The notes: generated by a model not told the origin, from the sequence alone. A stretch of DNA of 41,344 nucleotides from Alphaproteobacteria bacterium (GCA_030430365.1 JAUIFP010000023.1:1-41344), one strand, 5' to 3'. Positions 17,110-25,530 are shown, counted from the first letter of the stretch. Program-made: numbers and translations.

Positions 17110-18264
17110 TTGACAAACGGTGATAAAAGAGAGCACTCGCCCACGGATCAAGCACCGTCCGACGCTCACTCGCCGCGCGTAACTATTGCAATTCCCGTAT
17201 ATAACGGAGCCAACTTTCTGGCAGACGCCGCGAATTCGGTTCTGCGGCAGACCTATACCGATCTCGAACTGATCATAGTCGACAATGCCTCTACGGACCA
17301 AACGGCTGAGATCTGCCGCGAACTTGCCGCGAAGGACCCGCGCGTTCGCATTTATCGCAATGAGAAAAATCTAGGCGCAGCGCCCAATTACAATCGCGGA
17401 CTGGAACTTGCCCGCGGCACCTATTTCAAATGGATGGCGCATGACGACTGGATCTCCGACAACTATATTGAAGAATGCGCCAACGCATTGGACAAATATC
17501 CGCAATTCGTGATCGCGCATGGCATTCCGCGTGAGATGCTGGACGCAAATACGCCATTCCTGGACAGCGAGTTCACGGTCGAGCTTTGGGGTAGAGCCGG
17601 CCCAGTCGAGAGATTTGCAAGGGCTATGCGCATGGACCGTACATGCCACGCGATCTTCGGGCTCATGCGCCGCGATGCGATCGAGAAGACCACTCTGCAC
17701 CGGCCTTACTACACCTCTGACCGCAACCTGGTGGCCGAGATGGCGCTCCTAGGGCGCTTCCTCTGTGTGCCCGAGGCGATATTCTACAATCGCAAACATC
17801 CCGGTCAGTCGATGGCGCAATCCAAGAACAGGCTGTTCCTCAATGTCTGGCAGGACACCAGCAATGTGCGCAGCTTTTCGACGATACATCTCAGCCGGCT
17901 CAAGCACGCATATGAAATCTGGGGGCGCTATCCCGAAATCGCTTCGCGATATCGCCTGACGAAAGCAAGCGCGGGCTACATGTTCTCTCCGCGCCTGCTG
18001 GCGCGCTACGCCGACGAGTATGCATGGTCCACCGTGCCGCGGCTTTACAGCGTGATCCGCGGCGTCGGACGCAAGGTCTACCGCACGATCCGCCCTGCTA
18101 AGACCTATTTCGCCGAAGACGGGGAAACGGCGATCACAAGCTCTGGAGACGCCAATTCAAAGGCGGCGCCAGGGGAACAAGCAAAGCAGAAGGCCGCTGC
18201 TCCGACTGCTAGTCAAAACTCCATTTCCGGCAAAGAAGACGTCGTCACTGGCGGCCAATCCTAG
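17110..18264 (+). CDS. Family 2 glycosyltransferase
   Basis: About 384 residues. The TTG at 17110 is preferred because AGAGGA lies 7 bases upstream; the frame also opens at a TTG at 17089 without a good ribosome site. GT-A motifs are present: VTIAIPVYNGANFLADA near the start, IIVDNASTDQTAEI, NLGAAPNYNRGLELA, and WMAHDDWI where DD binds metal and nucleotide sugar. The C-terminal 60 residues (from about AKTYFAEDGETA) are low in complexity, rich in A, K, G and S, and probably disordered. It would add a sugar during surface-polysaccharide assembly. Convergent with the VanZ-like gene, and part of the glycan region that continues to 23991. Confidence 0.87.
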   Translation: MTNGDKREHSPTDQAPSDAHSPRVTIAIPVYNGANFLADAANSVLRQTYTDLELIIVDNASTDQTAEICRELAAKDPRVRIYRNEKNLGAAPNYNRGLELARGTYFKWMAHDDWISDNYIEECANALDKYPQFVIAHGIPREMLDANTPFLDSEFTVELWGRAGPVERFARAMRMDRTCHAIFGLMRRDAIEKTTLHRPYYTSDRNLVAEMALLGRFLCVPEAIFYNRKHPGQSMAQSKNRLFLNVWQDTSNVRSFSTIHLSRLKHAYEIWGRYPEIASRYRLTKASAGYMFSPRLLARYADEYAWSTVPRLYSVIRGVGRKVYRTIRPAKTYFAEDGETAITSSGDANSKAAPGEQAKQKAAAPTASQNSISGKEDVVTGGQS

Positions 18265-18312
18265 GCCCTGCAGGATGGCACCGCAGCTTCGCGGACCCTT
18301 GCGAACGGGCGC

Positions 18313-19275
18313 TTAGGCCTTCCGGCGCAGTCTGCGGAGCCTCAAAGCAGCAAACGCTCCGGCCGAGCCGCCTAAGAAGTTTGCGGCCAGGTTCAGGGCA
18401 GTCGGGTGCCTCCCTTCGATGAGCACCTTCGACGCCTCGATTCCGAGAGCAAGTGCGAAGATAAGAGCCATTGGCCAGAGAAGCCTGCCCCCAGGCTGCG
18501 CAAATGTGCCGATCACTGCATATCCTATGGGCACGAAGGCGAGGAAATGCAGGAGCGCGGCAAAGACGTCTTCCGGGCGAATATCGGAAGAAGCAACCCG
18601 CAAGCGTACAGGGATCTGCCACCATTGCTCAGGTATTTGCAGATTGCCTGGCGCCAGAAGATTGTCGCGATACGCCGGAGTCAAAATCACGGCTCTTTCG
18701 ATTGTGCCATTCCAGCCACGCAGACCAACGACCTCGTTGCCCAGAGCAAGCCTGTAGCCGTCATTCCAGGTGCTGAGGGCATTGTCCGGGAGCGGGCTGT
18801 CAATCGCGGGCGCCCCGTCGATATCGACCTGCAATCGCCCCGGTCTCAGCTGAACGAGAAGTTCGATACTCCGGCCGCCCTCAAAGACACCAGAAACGAC
18901 TATGGACGGCTGACCATCCAGTTGCGCATCGTCGCGGCGAAGGCGAATTACGAGATTCCGCTGCTCCTGCCCGATGATCAAGTTGTGGGCCAGATAGCCA
19001 TGCGACAGTGCCAATATTCGCGCCGGGCCGCCTTGGTTCAGCGTTGCAGGCGTGAGTTTCAGGTCGATCGCAAGCCTTCCGGTCCGCTTCGCATCCTTTA
19101 CCCAATCGGGAGAATCCGTTGACCGAGCCATGCTGGGTTCTCGGAAAACGAAAGCACCGTCCTGACGCTCCTCAAGGCGATTCTGAACGAGCTTGGGCAG
19201 ATCAAGCCGGAATGGCGCGGTGGCCGCGATCAGGTTGATCGCGATGGCCAGAAATAGAAGCAATCTTGGTTTCAA
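18313..19275 (-). CDS. VanZ-like membrane protein with LamG-like extracytoplasmic domain
   Basis: A 320-residue protein. An N-terminal signal or anchor helix (LLLFLAIAINLIAA) is followed by about 190 residues with a concanavalin/LamG-like pattern (VVSGVFEGGRSIELLVQLRPGRLQVDIDG, then LGLRGWNGTIERAVI-like sequence). The C-terminal part has hydrophobic helices with LLHFLAFVPIGYAVIG and GIEASKVLIEGRHPTALNLAANFLGG, typical of VanZ. The polar ends EASKVLIEGRHPT and N-x3-N-x2-G are the conserved VanZ features. The start is a TTG at 19275 with only a weak ribosome site. VanZ-like proteins are linked with envelope and glycan biology, but a biochemical function is not established. Its position within polysaccharide genes fits. 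Confidence 0.75.
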   Translation of the reverse strand: MKPRLLLFLAIAINLIAATAPFRLDLPKLVQNRLEERQDGAFVFREPSMARSTDSPDWVKDAKRTGRLAIDLKLTPATLNQGGPARILALSHGYLAHNLIIGQEQRNLVIRLRRDDAQLDGQPSIVVSGVFEGGRSIELLVQLRPGRLQVDIDGAPAIDSPLPDNALSTWNDGYRLALGNEVVGLRGWNGTIERAVILTPAYRDNLLAPGNLQIPEQWWQIPVRLRVASSDIRPEDVFAALLHFLAFVPIGYAVIGTFAQPGGRLLWPMALIFALALGIEASKVLIEGRHPTALNLAANFLGGSAGAFAALRLRRLRRKA

Positions 19276-19631
19276 GCCGTCTCAGCCCTTGCTGATCTCT
19301 GTGGCTCGATATTCGGCCATGTGATAAGACTTCCGCGATTCATTGTTTCAGCGCGATACAGTGCCCCAATCGACGAGCAATTGCTAAGAAGAATGCCCTA
19401 CCTACGGGGACCGTGCAGAGCAATCGAGGGTCTGAGCTTCGCGCCGTAAGTCCTAAGCAGATGGGGAAAAAGGGGTAACCAGTTTTCCCGCAATCATGTA
19501 GGTTTTCGCGATGCTAGACTTGCCCGAGCGCGATCCGTTTTTGCCATACCATTTTCATTGGGATGGATCGGCGGAGCTGAAGCGGCAAAGTGCAACGCCA
19601 TCGCGCAAGGGCAGCAGGGCAAGAGGCGGCA
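19276..19631. other. Intergenic region before the CDP-sugar operon
   Basis: About 355 bases between the divergent VanZ-like gene and the cytidylyltransferase gene. No coding frame is convincing. Purine- and T-rich segments at 19463-19510 (gggaaaaaggggtaacc, ttttcccgc, ggttttcgcg) are likely part of the operon promoter. No clear operator dyad. Confidence 0.5.
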
Positions 19632-20516
19632 ATGGATCTTATTAGCAGCGAAAAGAAGATAAAGGTCGGCATTCTGGCCGGGGGGCTGGGATCACGCTTG
19701 GCCGAAGAAACCAGCACGCGGCCTAAGCCCATGGTCGAGATCGGCGAAATGCCGATCCTCTGGCACATCATGAAGCTCTATTCGCATTTCGGCTTCAACG
19801 ATTTCAGCGTCGCGCTCGGATACAAGGGCGAATATATCAAGCGCTGGTTTCGGGACTACTTCAACAATCAGGGATCGGTGTCCATCAATGTGCGCTCGGG
19901 CGAACTCGTCCGGCACAGTCCGGATACATTGCCTGACTGGAACGTCGACCTTGTCGATACCGGCATGAATGCCGGCACGGGCGGCCGCATCAAGAAGCTG
20001 GCGCCCTGGCTGGGAGACAACACCATGCTTGTCACCTGGGGCGACGGCGTCGCCGATATCAACATGCACGAGCTCCTGGCTTTCCACCGGTCTCACGGCT
20101 GCCTTGCCACGCTTACGGCTGTTCGTCCGCCGGCCCGGTATGGCCATCTCGAAATGGATGGAGACCGGGTCACGAAGTTTTCGGAAAAGCCGCAAATTGG
20201 GGAGGGCTGGATCAACGGAGCTTTCTTCGTCCTCGAACCCGGTGTGATGGACTTCATTGAGAACGAGGAAGAAATGTTCGAGCAGGGCCCGCTATCGCGC
20301 CTCGCTGAAGAAGGACAATTGAGGGCATTCCACCATCAGTCCTTCTGGCAATGCATGGACACCATGCGCGAAAAGCAGATCCTAAACGACTTATGGCAAT
20401 CGGGTCATGCACCCTGGAAAATCTGGAAGGATGGATTTGATGAAGATTCTGCTGACGGGGCACCTCGGCTACATTGGGACCGTTCTGGCGCCGAGGCTTC
20501 TCGAGCGCGGGCATGA
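19632..20516 (+). CDS. rfbF: Glucose-1-phosphate cytidylyltransferase
   Basis: A 294-residue nucleotidyltransferase making CDP-glucose from glucose 1-phosphate and CTP. The signature is ILAGGLGSRLAEETSTRPKPMVEIGEMPILWHIM at residues 14-47, then YKGEYIKRWFRDYF, DTGMNAGTGGRIKKL, and GEGWINGAFFVLEPG, all typical of RfbF/DdhA. Start at 19632 follows AGAGGCGGC. Relatives normally end near APWKIW, here about residue 263. This frame continues 29 more residues, and that tail overlaps the next gene by 77 bases in another frame. It commits glucose to CDP-linked deoxy or branched sugars for the lipopolysaccharide or capsule. First gene of a tight four-gene operon. Confidence 0.9.
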   Translation: MDLISSEKKIKVGILAGGLGSRLAEETSTRPKPMVEIGEMPILWHIMKLYSHFGFNDFSVALGYKGEYIKRWFRDYFNNQGSVSINVRSGELVRHSPDTLPDWNVDLVDTGMNAGTGGRIKKLAPWLGDNTMLVTWGDGVADINMHELLAFHRSHGCLATLTAVRPPARYGHLEMDGDRVTKFSEKPQIGEGWINGAFFVLEPGVMDFIENEEEMFEQGPLSRLAEEGQLRAFHHQSFWQCMDTMREKQILNDLWQSGHAPWKIWKDGFDEDSADGAPRLHWDRSGAEASRARA

Positions 20517-21522
20517 CGTTACAGGTCTCGACAGCGACCTCTTCAGCGATTGCACTTTTGCCGGTACGGTAACCCATCTGCCCCTGCTGGGCCGCGATGT
20601 TCGCGACTTCGTCAAGCAGGAAGACGCGGTCGAACAGCTGACCGGTTTCGATGCCATCATTCACCTCGCCGGCCTATCGAACGATCCGCTGGGTGATTAT
20701 CAACCGGGCCTGACCCAGGAAATCAATGCTGCGGCATCGGTCGATCTGGCCAGGCTTGCCAAGGCCGCCGGCGTGCCGCGGTTCGTCTTCGCTTCGTCAT
20801 GCTCCAACTATGGCGCATCGGGCGATGGCTTCGTGACCGAGCAAGGGGACCTCAATCCCGTCACGCCCTATGGTGTATCGAAGATGGAATCCGAGGTGGC
20901 CATTTCGGCGCTGGCGGACGACAGCTTCAGCCCGACATTCCTGCGTGCCTCAACAGCATTTGGTGTCTCGCCGCGCCTGCGTTTCGATCTGGTGGTCAAC
21001 AATCTTACGGCCTGGGCCTGCGCCACCGGCGACGTAAGGCTGAAGAGCGACGGCAAGCCCTGGCGCCCTCTGGTGCATGTAGAGGATATCGCGACAGCCT
21101 ATATCGCCACGATCGAGGCGCCGCTGCAGGACGTCCATCTGGGTATCTTCAATGTCGGCCAGACCAGTGAGAACTACCAGATTCACGAAGTCGCCGAAAT
21201 CGTCCGTTCCGTTGTGACCGGCTCGCGCATCACCTTCTCCAACGAGATCGGTGCGGACATCCGCAACTACCGGGTGGATTGCAATCACATCTCGCGCACC
21301 CTGCACGGCTTCAAGCCGCAATGGACGGTGCGCCGCGGCGTCGAACAATTGTACGAAGCGTTTCGCGCATACGGGCTAACCGTCGAAGATTTCGAGGGGC
21401 CGCGCTTCAAACGGATCGACCATATCAGGCATCGTATCGAAGCAGGCGAAATTGACGAACGCCTTTTTCCCGCAACCCAACCGGCACCAAAGGACGGCCG
21501 CGATGCACTTGCAACAGCATAA
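20440..21522 (+). CDS. NAD-dependent sugar epimerase/dehydratase (extended SDR)
   Basis: A 360-residue extended SDR. The coenzyme site is GHLGYIG (7-13), with D31 after the second strand suggesting NAD. The catalytic residues are S119/S120 with Y144-x3-K148 (YGVSK). WRPLVHVEDIATAYIATIEAP is the usual late motif of nucleotide-sugar epimerase/dehydratases. It does not open with the GHTGFKG sequence I recall for CDP-glucose 4,6-dehydratase (RfbG), so it may be an epimerase, a reductase or a divergent dehydratase. GGAAGG lies 9 bases before ATG 20440; an in-frame ATG at 20431 is an alternative. It overlaps the gene before by 77 bases and the gene after by 20. Confidence 0.85.
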   Translation: MKILLTGHLGYIGTVLAPRLLERGHDVTGLDSDLFSDCTFAGTVTHLPLLGRDVRDFVKQEDAVEQLTGFDAIIHLAGLSNDPLGDYQPGLTQEINAAASVDLARLAKAAGVPRFVFASSCSNYGASGDGFVTEQGDLNPVTPYGVSKMESEVAISALADDSFSPTFLRASTAFGVSPRLRFDLVVNNLTAWACATGDVRLKSDGKPWRPLVHVEDIATAYIATIEAPLQDVHLGIFNVGQTSENYQIHEVAEIVRSVVTGSRITFSNEIGADIRNYRVDCNHISRTLHGFKPQWTVRRGVEQLYEAFRAYGLTVEDFEGPRFKRIDHIRHRIEAGEIDERLFPATQPAPKDGRDALATA

Positions 21523-22756
21523 AGATCTCTCGGTAACGGAAACCGCCTGCCGCTCTTGCGGAAGCAGCACGCTGGTACCCATTCTCAACCTCGGGCGCAC
21601 GCCATTGGCCGACCGGCTCGTGCGGGCGGAAAAGGCTTCCGAACCGGAACTCACATTCCCGCTGAATGTGGTCTTCTGCCCGGAATGCGCCCTTGTGCAA
21701 ATCGACGAAACCGTTGCGCCGGAAATCCTCTATACCGACGATTATCCGTATTATTCCTCGATTTCGCCGGACTTGCTGGCAAGGTCGAGGGAAAATGCGC
21801 TGGCGCGTGCCGCCGAGCGTGGGCTGGATTCATCCAGCCTTGTCATCGAACTGGCCAGCAATGACGGCTATCTGCTGAAGAATTACGTAGAACAGGGAAT
21901 CCCGGTTCTGGGCATCGACCCTGCACAAGGGCCGGCTGCGGATGCTGAAAAGATCGGCGTGCGAACGCTTTGCACGTTCTTCACCGAGCAACTGGCGCAG
22001 GAAATCGCCGAGCAATACGGCCAGGCCGATGTCATTCACGGCAACAATGTGCTCGCCCACGTGAAGGATACGAACGGCTTCGTTGAAGGGATCCGTAAGG
22101 CCCTGAAGCCGGACGGCGTGGCCGTAATCGAAATGCCGCATCTGCTTCCGCTGGTAGAGCATATCGAATTCGACACGATCTATCACGAGCACCACTGCTA
22201 TTTCTCGCTCACCGCGCTCGACAATCTGTTCCGCCGACACGGTCTCTTCATCAACCGTGTCGAACAATTGAGCATTCATGGCGGTTCACTGCGTATCTTC
22301 GCAGAACCCACGGAAAATGTCGGCCCAAGCGTGACCGAATTGCTGGCGCTGGAACGGGAAGTAGGCCTCGACAGTGCCGAGTATTTCCGCGAGTTCGCTC
22401 AGCGTGTCGACGCGCTTCGGGACAAGCTCATGGCCTTGCTCAATGGCTTGAAGGCCGAGGGCAAATCCATCGCGGCGTATGGCGCAGCCGCAAAAGGCGC
22501 GACCATGATCAATTATTGCGGCATCGATCACGAGATGATCGACTTCGTGGCTGACCTGAACGTCAACAAGCATGGCCGTCTGATGCCCGGCGGAAAAATT
22601 CCCATTCGGTCGCCCGAGGCCCTGCTGGAAGAGCGCCCCGATTATGTCCTGATCCTGGCCTGGAATTTCATTGACGAAATCGCGGCACAGCAGGCCGAGT
22701 ATCTTGCCGGCGGCGGCAAGTTCATCGTTCCCGTTCCCGATCCGAAGGTACTGTAA
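21503..22756 (+). CDS. Sugar C-methyltransferase (class I, NovU/TylC3-like), first paralogue
   Basis: About 417 residues. Three parts are visible. An N-terminal zinc site has C16-x2-C19 and C59-x2-C62. A SAM-binding domain has VIELASNDGYLL (E116-G122). A C-terminal Rossmann-like domain carries YGAAAKGATMINYC. The catalytic region YHEHHCYFS (227-235) is characteristic of deoxysugar 3-C-methyltransferases, which add a methyl to a keto-sugar nucleotide. The ATG at 21503 follows AAAGGA at 8 bases; the frame is open from 21452. It overlaps the gene before by 20 bases, and its stop TAA shares a base with the next ATG. With the second paralogue it suggests one or two branching methyl groups on a CDP-sugar. 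Confidence 0.87.
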   Translation: MHLQQHKDLSVTETACRSCGSSTLVPILNLGRTPLADRLVRAEKASEPELTFPLNVVFCPECALVQIDETVAPEILYTDDYPYYSSISPDLLARSRENALARAAERGLDSSSLVIELASNDGYLLKNYVEQGIPVLGIDPAQGPAADAEKIGVRTLCTFFTEQLAQEIAEQYGQADVIHGNNVLAHVKDTNGFVEGIRKALKPDGVAVIEMPHLLPLVEHIEFDTIYHEHHCYFSLTALDNLFRRHGLFINRVEQLSIHGGSLRIFAEPTENVGPSVTELLALEREVGLDSAEYFREFAQRVDALRDKLMALLNGLKAEGKSIAAYGAAAKGATMINYCGIDHEMIDFVADLNVNKHGRLMPGGKIPIRSPEALLEERPDYVLILAWNFIDEIAAQQAEYLAGGGKFIVPVPDPKVL

Positions 22757-23991
22757 TGAACGAAACAGAGTCGATCCTGGCTCCTTCAACCGGAACGGAG
22801 GACCTCGTGGAATCCGCTTGGCTCCATTCCTGCCCAAGCTGCGGTTCGCGCGATCTGGAATTGTTTTACGAAGTACGGGGTATTCCGGCCAATTCCTGCC
22901 TGTTGTTCGACGACAGGCAGCAGGCCATCGACTGCCCCAAGAGCAATATCGGCCTGACCTATTGCCGCGATTGCGATTTCGTCTTCAACGCGGAATTCGA
23001 TGCCCGCCAGATGGAATATTCCGGCCGGTACGAGGAAACGCAGGGTTTCTCACAGACCTTCAGCCGGTTCCATCGCCAGCTTGCCGCCGAAATGATCGAG
23101 CGGCACGATCTCCACGAACGCGAAGTGATGGAGGTTGGCTGCGGCAAGGGTGAATTCCTGGTGCTGCTATCGCAAATGGGCGAAAATCGCGGCGTCGGCG
23201 TGGATCCGAGCGCGATACCGGAGCGATTGGAGGGTATCGACGGAGCGGAACGGGTCACGCTGATTCCCGAATATTTCCTGCCCGAACATTGCCGGACGGA
23301 GCCCGACTTCCTGTGCTGCAAGATGACGCTGGAGCATATCAGCGACACGGCGCAGTTCATCTCCACCATCCGCAAGGGCCTGACGGCGGCCAAGGGAACT
23401 GTGGTCTTTTTCCAGGTTCCCGAAGCGCACCGGATCTTGAGCGAATGTGCGTTCGAAGACATCTATCACGAGCATTGTTCCTACTTCACCGGCTATTCGC
23501 TTGGCCGCCTATTCCAGTCATGCGGTTTCCGCGTGACGCGAACCGCGCAGGAATATGACGATCAATATCTGACGATCGAAGCTGTCGCCGACGATAGCGC
23601 CCAATCGGTAAGCGAATTGCCGGATCGCGGCGATATGGCGGCGCTCGTCTCCAGTTTTCCTGAACGCCTGGCGGAAAAGCGGGACTACTGGCGCACGATG
23701 ATCAGGCAGGCCAAGGAACAGGGGCAGCGTGTTGTCCTGTGGGGATCCGGCTCCAAGGCAGTCTCTCTATTGACGACGATGGGCGTGAGCGAGCTGGTGG
23801 ATTGCGTGACGGATATCAATCCCAATCGCCAGGGCTATTTCATGCCGGGCACCGGCCATGAAATCGTTCCCCCGTCCGCGCTTGCGGAAATCAAACCGGA
23901 TCTGGTGATTGCCATGAACCGGATCTACCGGGACGAGATTCAAGCCGAGCTCGATGGTCTCGGGATCACTTGCAGGCTTGAATGTCTCTGA
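22756..23991 (+). CDS. Sugar C-methyltransferase (class I), second paralogue
   Basis: A 411-residue member of the same family as the gene before. N-terminal cysteine pairs are C26-x2-C29 and C70-x2-C73. The SAM motif is EVGCGKGEF (126-134), a more standard glycine-rich form than the first paralogue's. The catalytic-region motif is YHEHCSYF (237-244), and the C-terminal domain has VVLWGSGSKAVSLLTTMGV. Overall similarity is clear but far from identity, so the two are not a recent duplication. Its start overlaps the first paralogue's stop by one base (TAATG). It ends the CDP-sugar operon. Confidence 0.85.
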   Translation: MNETESILAPSTGTEDLVESAWLHSCPSCGSRDLELFYEVRGIPANSCLLFDDRQQAIDCPKSNIGLTYCRDCDFVFNAEFDARQMEYSGRYEETQGFSQTFSRFHRQLAAEMIERHDLHEREVMEVGCGKGEFLVLLSQMGENRGVGVDPSAIPERLEGIDGAERVTLIPEYFLPEHCRTEPDFLCCKMTLEHISDTAQFISTIRKGLTAAKGTVVFFQVPEAHRILSECAFEDIYHEHCSYFTGYSLGRLFQSCGFRVTRTAQEYDDQYLTIEAVADDSAQSVSELPDRGDMAALVSSFPERLAEKRDYWRTMIRQAKEQGQRVVLWGSGSKAVSLLTTMGVSELVDCVTDINPNRQGYFMPGTGHEIVPPSALAEIKPDLVIAMNRIYRDEIQAELDGLGITCRLECL

Positions 23992-24039
23992 CCCGCATTG
24001 CCGGCAGCTTTGGTAAGGCCGCGAGCTAGGGCCGATCTA

Positions 24040-24065
24040 GCAGCAGCTTTGGCGAGGCTGGCTGC
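24040..24065. terminator. Bulged hairpin between the CDP-sugar operon and luxR-like gene
   Basis: gcagcagc (24040-24047) pairs with gctggctgc (24057-24065) with one bulged base. It lies about 50 bases after the methyltransferase stop, between two convergent genes. There is no T-run, so it is a weak terminator candidate. Confidence 0.3.
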
Positions 24066-24101
24066 AATCGGGTTAGCGAGCAGGCACAGAGCCCAGCAGC
24101 G

Positions 24102-24923
24102 TCAGATCATTCCAAGGAAGGTTGCACGTGCGACAGCTTCTGTGCGTGTGCGTGCGGCCAGCTTCTTGCGAGCACGCAATATATATTCATTGACGGAGCG
24201 GTCGGAGATATAAAGTGCATCGGCCGCTTGGGCAGTGCTCATGCCGCAGGCCAGACATGCGAGCACCTGCCGCTCACGATCGGACAGTTCATCCTGCCTT
24301 TGGGGGCTCGACTGGAAGAGCTGGGGCCATTTCGTCTCCAGCATCCCGACCAGATAATATCCGAGCAGGTGCAAAGTCTCTAACTTAGCCTGGATGAACT
24401 CCGAAAACTCGTTACGGTCCTCGTCACCCCAGGCCGACAGGATCGTGGCTGTCCCTGTCGCCGGATCGCGCAAGGGCAATGCCAGGCCCTGAAACTGGCC
24501 CATATCCTCTATCATGATACGGCAGAGCGGCTTGAAGGCGGTTTCATTCGGGCTCATCAATATCCGCCGATGGTCGACGAACATCGGCTCTCGCGACAAC
24601 GAGAAGAAACGCAAAGTCGGGCGCATATGGAACAGAAGAGGGTCGGACGCCTCCCGCAGGTCGCCGGTATGATCATGTAGTCGGCGGTCGTGTTTCTCGT
24701 CCCAGACGCGGCCGAAACTTGGCCCTGCCCTTTTGTCGGAGAATGGATTGGGCGAATTGAGGGGCAAAGACGTGTGAAGCGCAGTCCTGCCGAGGCCCTG
24801 CCGCCGCAGTTGTTCGGCAAACGCGCCCCAGGCTTCGTCCTTGTTAGACGCATTGTTTATGCTGTCGGCAAGATCGCTTAAGTCGAACACCAAGCCCTCA
24901 AGAGAACAAGTAGTAAGCGACAA
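24102..24923 (-). CDS. LuxR-family transcriptional regulator (solo)
   Basis: A 273-residue regulator. The C-terminal domain has LSDRERQVLACLACGMSTAQAADALYISDRSVNEYILRARKKL at about residues 212-255, a clear LuxR/FixJ helix-turn-helix. The N-terminal 180 residues resemble the autoinducer-binding fold loosely, with a DP pair in REASDPLLFHM and the late G-x3-P in LALPLR. The canonical W and Y ligand-contact residues are not evident. The frame opens at a TTG at 24923 with no good ribosome site, so the start is uncertain. No luxI-type synthase is nearby, so it is a solo. It may respond to an exogenous or non-AHL signal. It is convergent with the CDP-sugar operon. Its upstream region has a 7-base-arm dyad at 24951-24975. 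Confidence 0.8.
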   Translation of the reverse strand: MSLTTCSLEGLVFDLSDLADSINNASNKDEAWGAFAEQLRRQGLGRTALHTSLPLNSPNPFSDKRAGPSFGRVWDEKHDRRLHDHTGDLREASDPLLFHMRPTLRFFSLSREPMFVDHRRILMSPNETAFKPLCRIMIEDMGQFQGLALPLRDPATGTATILSAWGDEDRNEFSEFIQAKLETLHLLGYYLVGMLETKWPQLFQSSPQRQDELSDRERQVLACLACGMSTAQAADALYISDRSVNEYILRARKKLAARTRTEAVARATFLGMI

Positions 24924-24950
24924 GCATAAAAGCCGCTAAGAACTTGAGTC

Positions 24951-24975
24951 AATGATACGCATACGCATTATCATT
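24951..24975. promoter_or_regulatory. Inverted repeat AATGATA-N11-TATCATT upstream of the luxR-like gene
   Basis: Perfect 7-base arms (24951-24957 and 24969-24975) around CGCATACGCAT, which contains a direct ACGCAT repeat. It lies about 30 bases before the regulator start, within the likely promoter. The ATTATCA half resembles a Fur half-site, but the full 7-1-7 Fur pattern is not met. Autoregulation by the LuxR-type protein is another possibility. Confidence 0.4.
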
Positions 24976-25022
24976 AATGAACTTCTTTTAGCAAAATCGG
25001 GAGTCTTCGCATTGCCGGCACG

Positions 25023-25036
25023 CTTTCGCGCGAAAG
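25023..25036. terminator. Palindrome CTTTCGCGCGAAAG after the exported-protein operon
   Basis: A perfect 14-base palindrome 33 bases past the stop of the minus-strand gene at 25069. Position suits a terminator stem, but no T-run follows. It could also be part of the regulatory region of the luxR-like gene. Confidence 0.3.
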
Positions 25037-25068
25037 AGGCGGCCAAATGCGATCAAAATGTCGGAATT

Positions 25069-25530
25069 TTACTGGTCGATCCGTTTTCTGATGACGGTCA
25101 TCTGGCCCAGTTCAGCGCTACGAAGCAATCCCATGGGCGGACAGCTTTGCGAATGGCATGGCCCAATGGTCACGACCCACATGGTCGGCCGGCACGGGAC
25201 GATTTCGAAGCTCGCAAAGGTGGCGCTGGTCATGCCGATGCCAGCCTTTCGCGTGGCATGCGCCTTACCCTCAAGCGGGAAATGCCAGACCTTTTCAACG
25301 TCGATCCGCCCATTGTCGCCCTGGATGCGCACCTTGCGGTCATGCGGCTCTATGTCGGTTGGATAGGTGAAGGAAAAGCTCGGCCGACACGCCCCTTGCG
25401 CGTCTCCGGTAAGCTGCTCGGCTTTGACGGCGACGCCAAACGGTGTCGCAGCAAGCGGTTGCGGGACCAAACCGACCGCGCAAGTCAGGGCAAATGCATG
25501 GCCCACCTGGCGCATTGTTCGAGACATCAT
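25069..25530 (-). CDS. Exported protein of unknown function
   Basis: A 153-residue protein I do not recognise. An N-terminal signal peptide is likely (HAFALTCAVGLVPQPLAATP). The mature part has four cysteines and a segment SFSFTYPTDIEPHDRKVRIQGDNGR of alternating beta character, suggesting a small secreted or periplasmic beta domain. The first ATG shares a base with the TGA of the gene upstream (TGATG), so the two are translationally coupled; a second ATG follows directly. The overlap and shared exported character argue that this is a real gene rather than a chance frame. Confidence 0.6.
   Translation of the reverse strand: MMSRTMRQVGHAFALTCAVGLVPQPLAATPFGVAVKAEQLTGDAQGACRPSFSFTYPTDIEPHDRKVRIQGDNGRIDVEKVWHFPLEGKAHATRKAGIGMTSATFASFEIVPCRPTMWVVTIGPCHSQSCPPMGLLRSAELGQMTVIRKRIDQ

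Noticed and set aside
24951-24975. Fur box upstream of the luxR-like gene
   Set aside because: Only one half-site (ATTATCA) fits. The 7-1-7 arrangement is not met, so I kept it only as a generic dyad.
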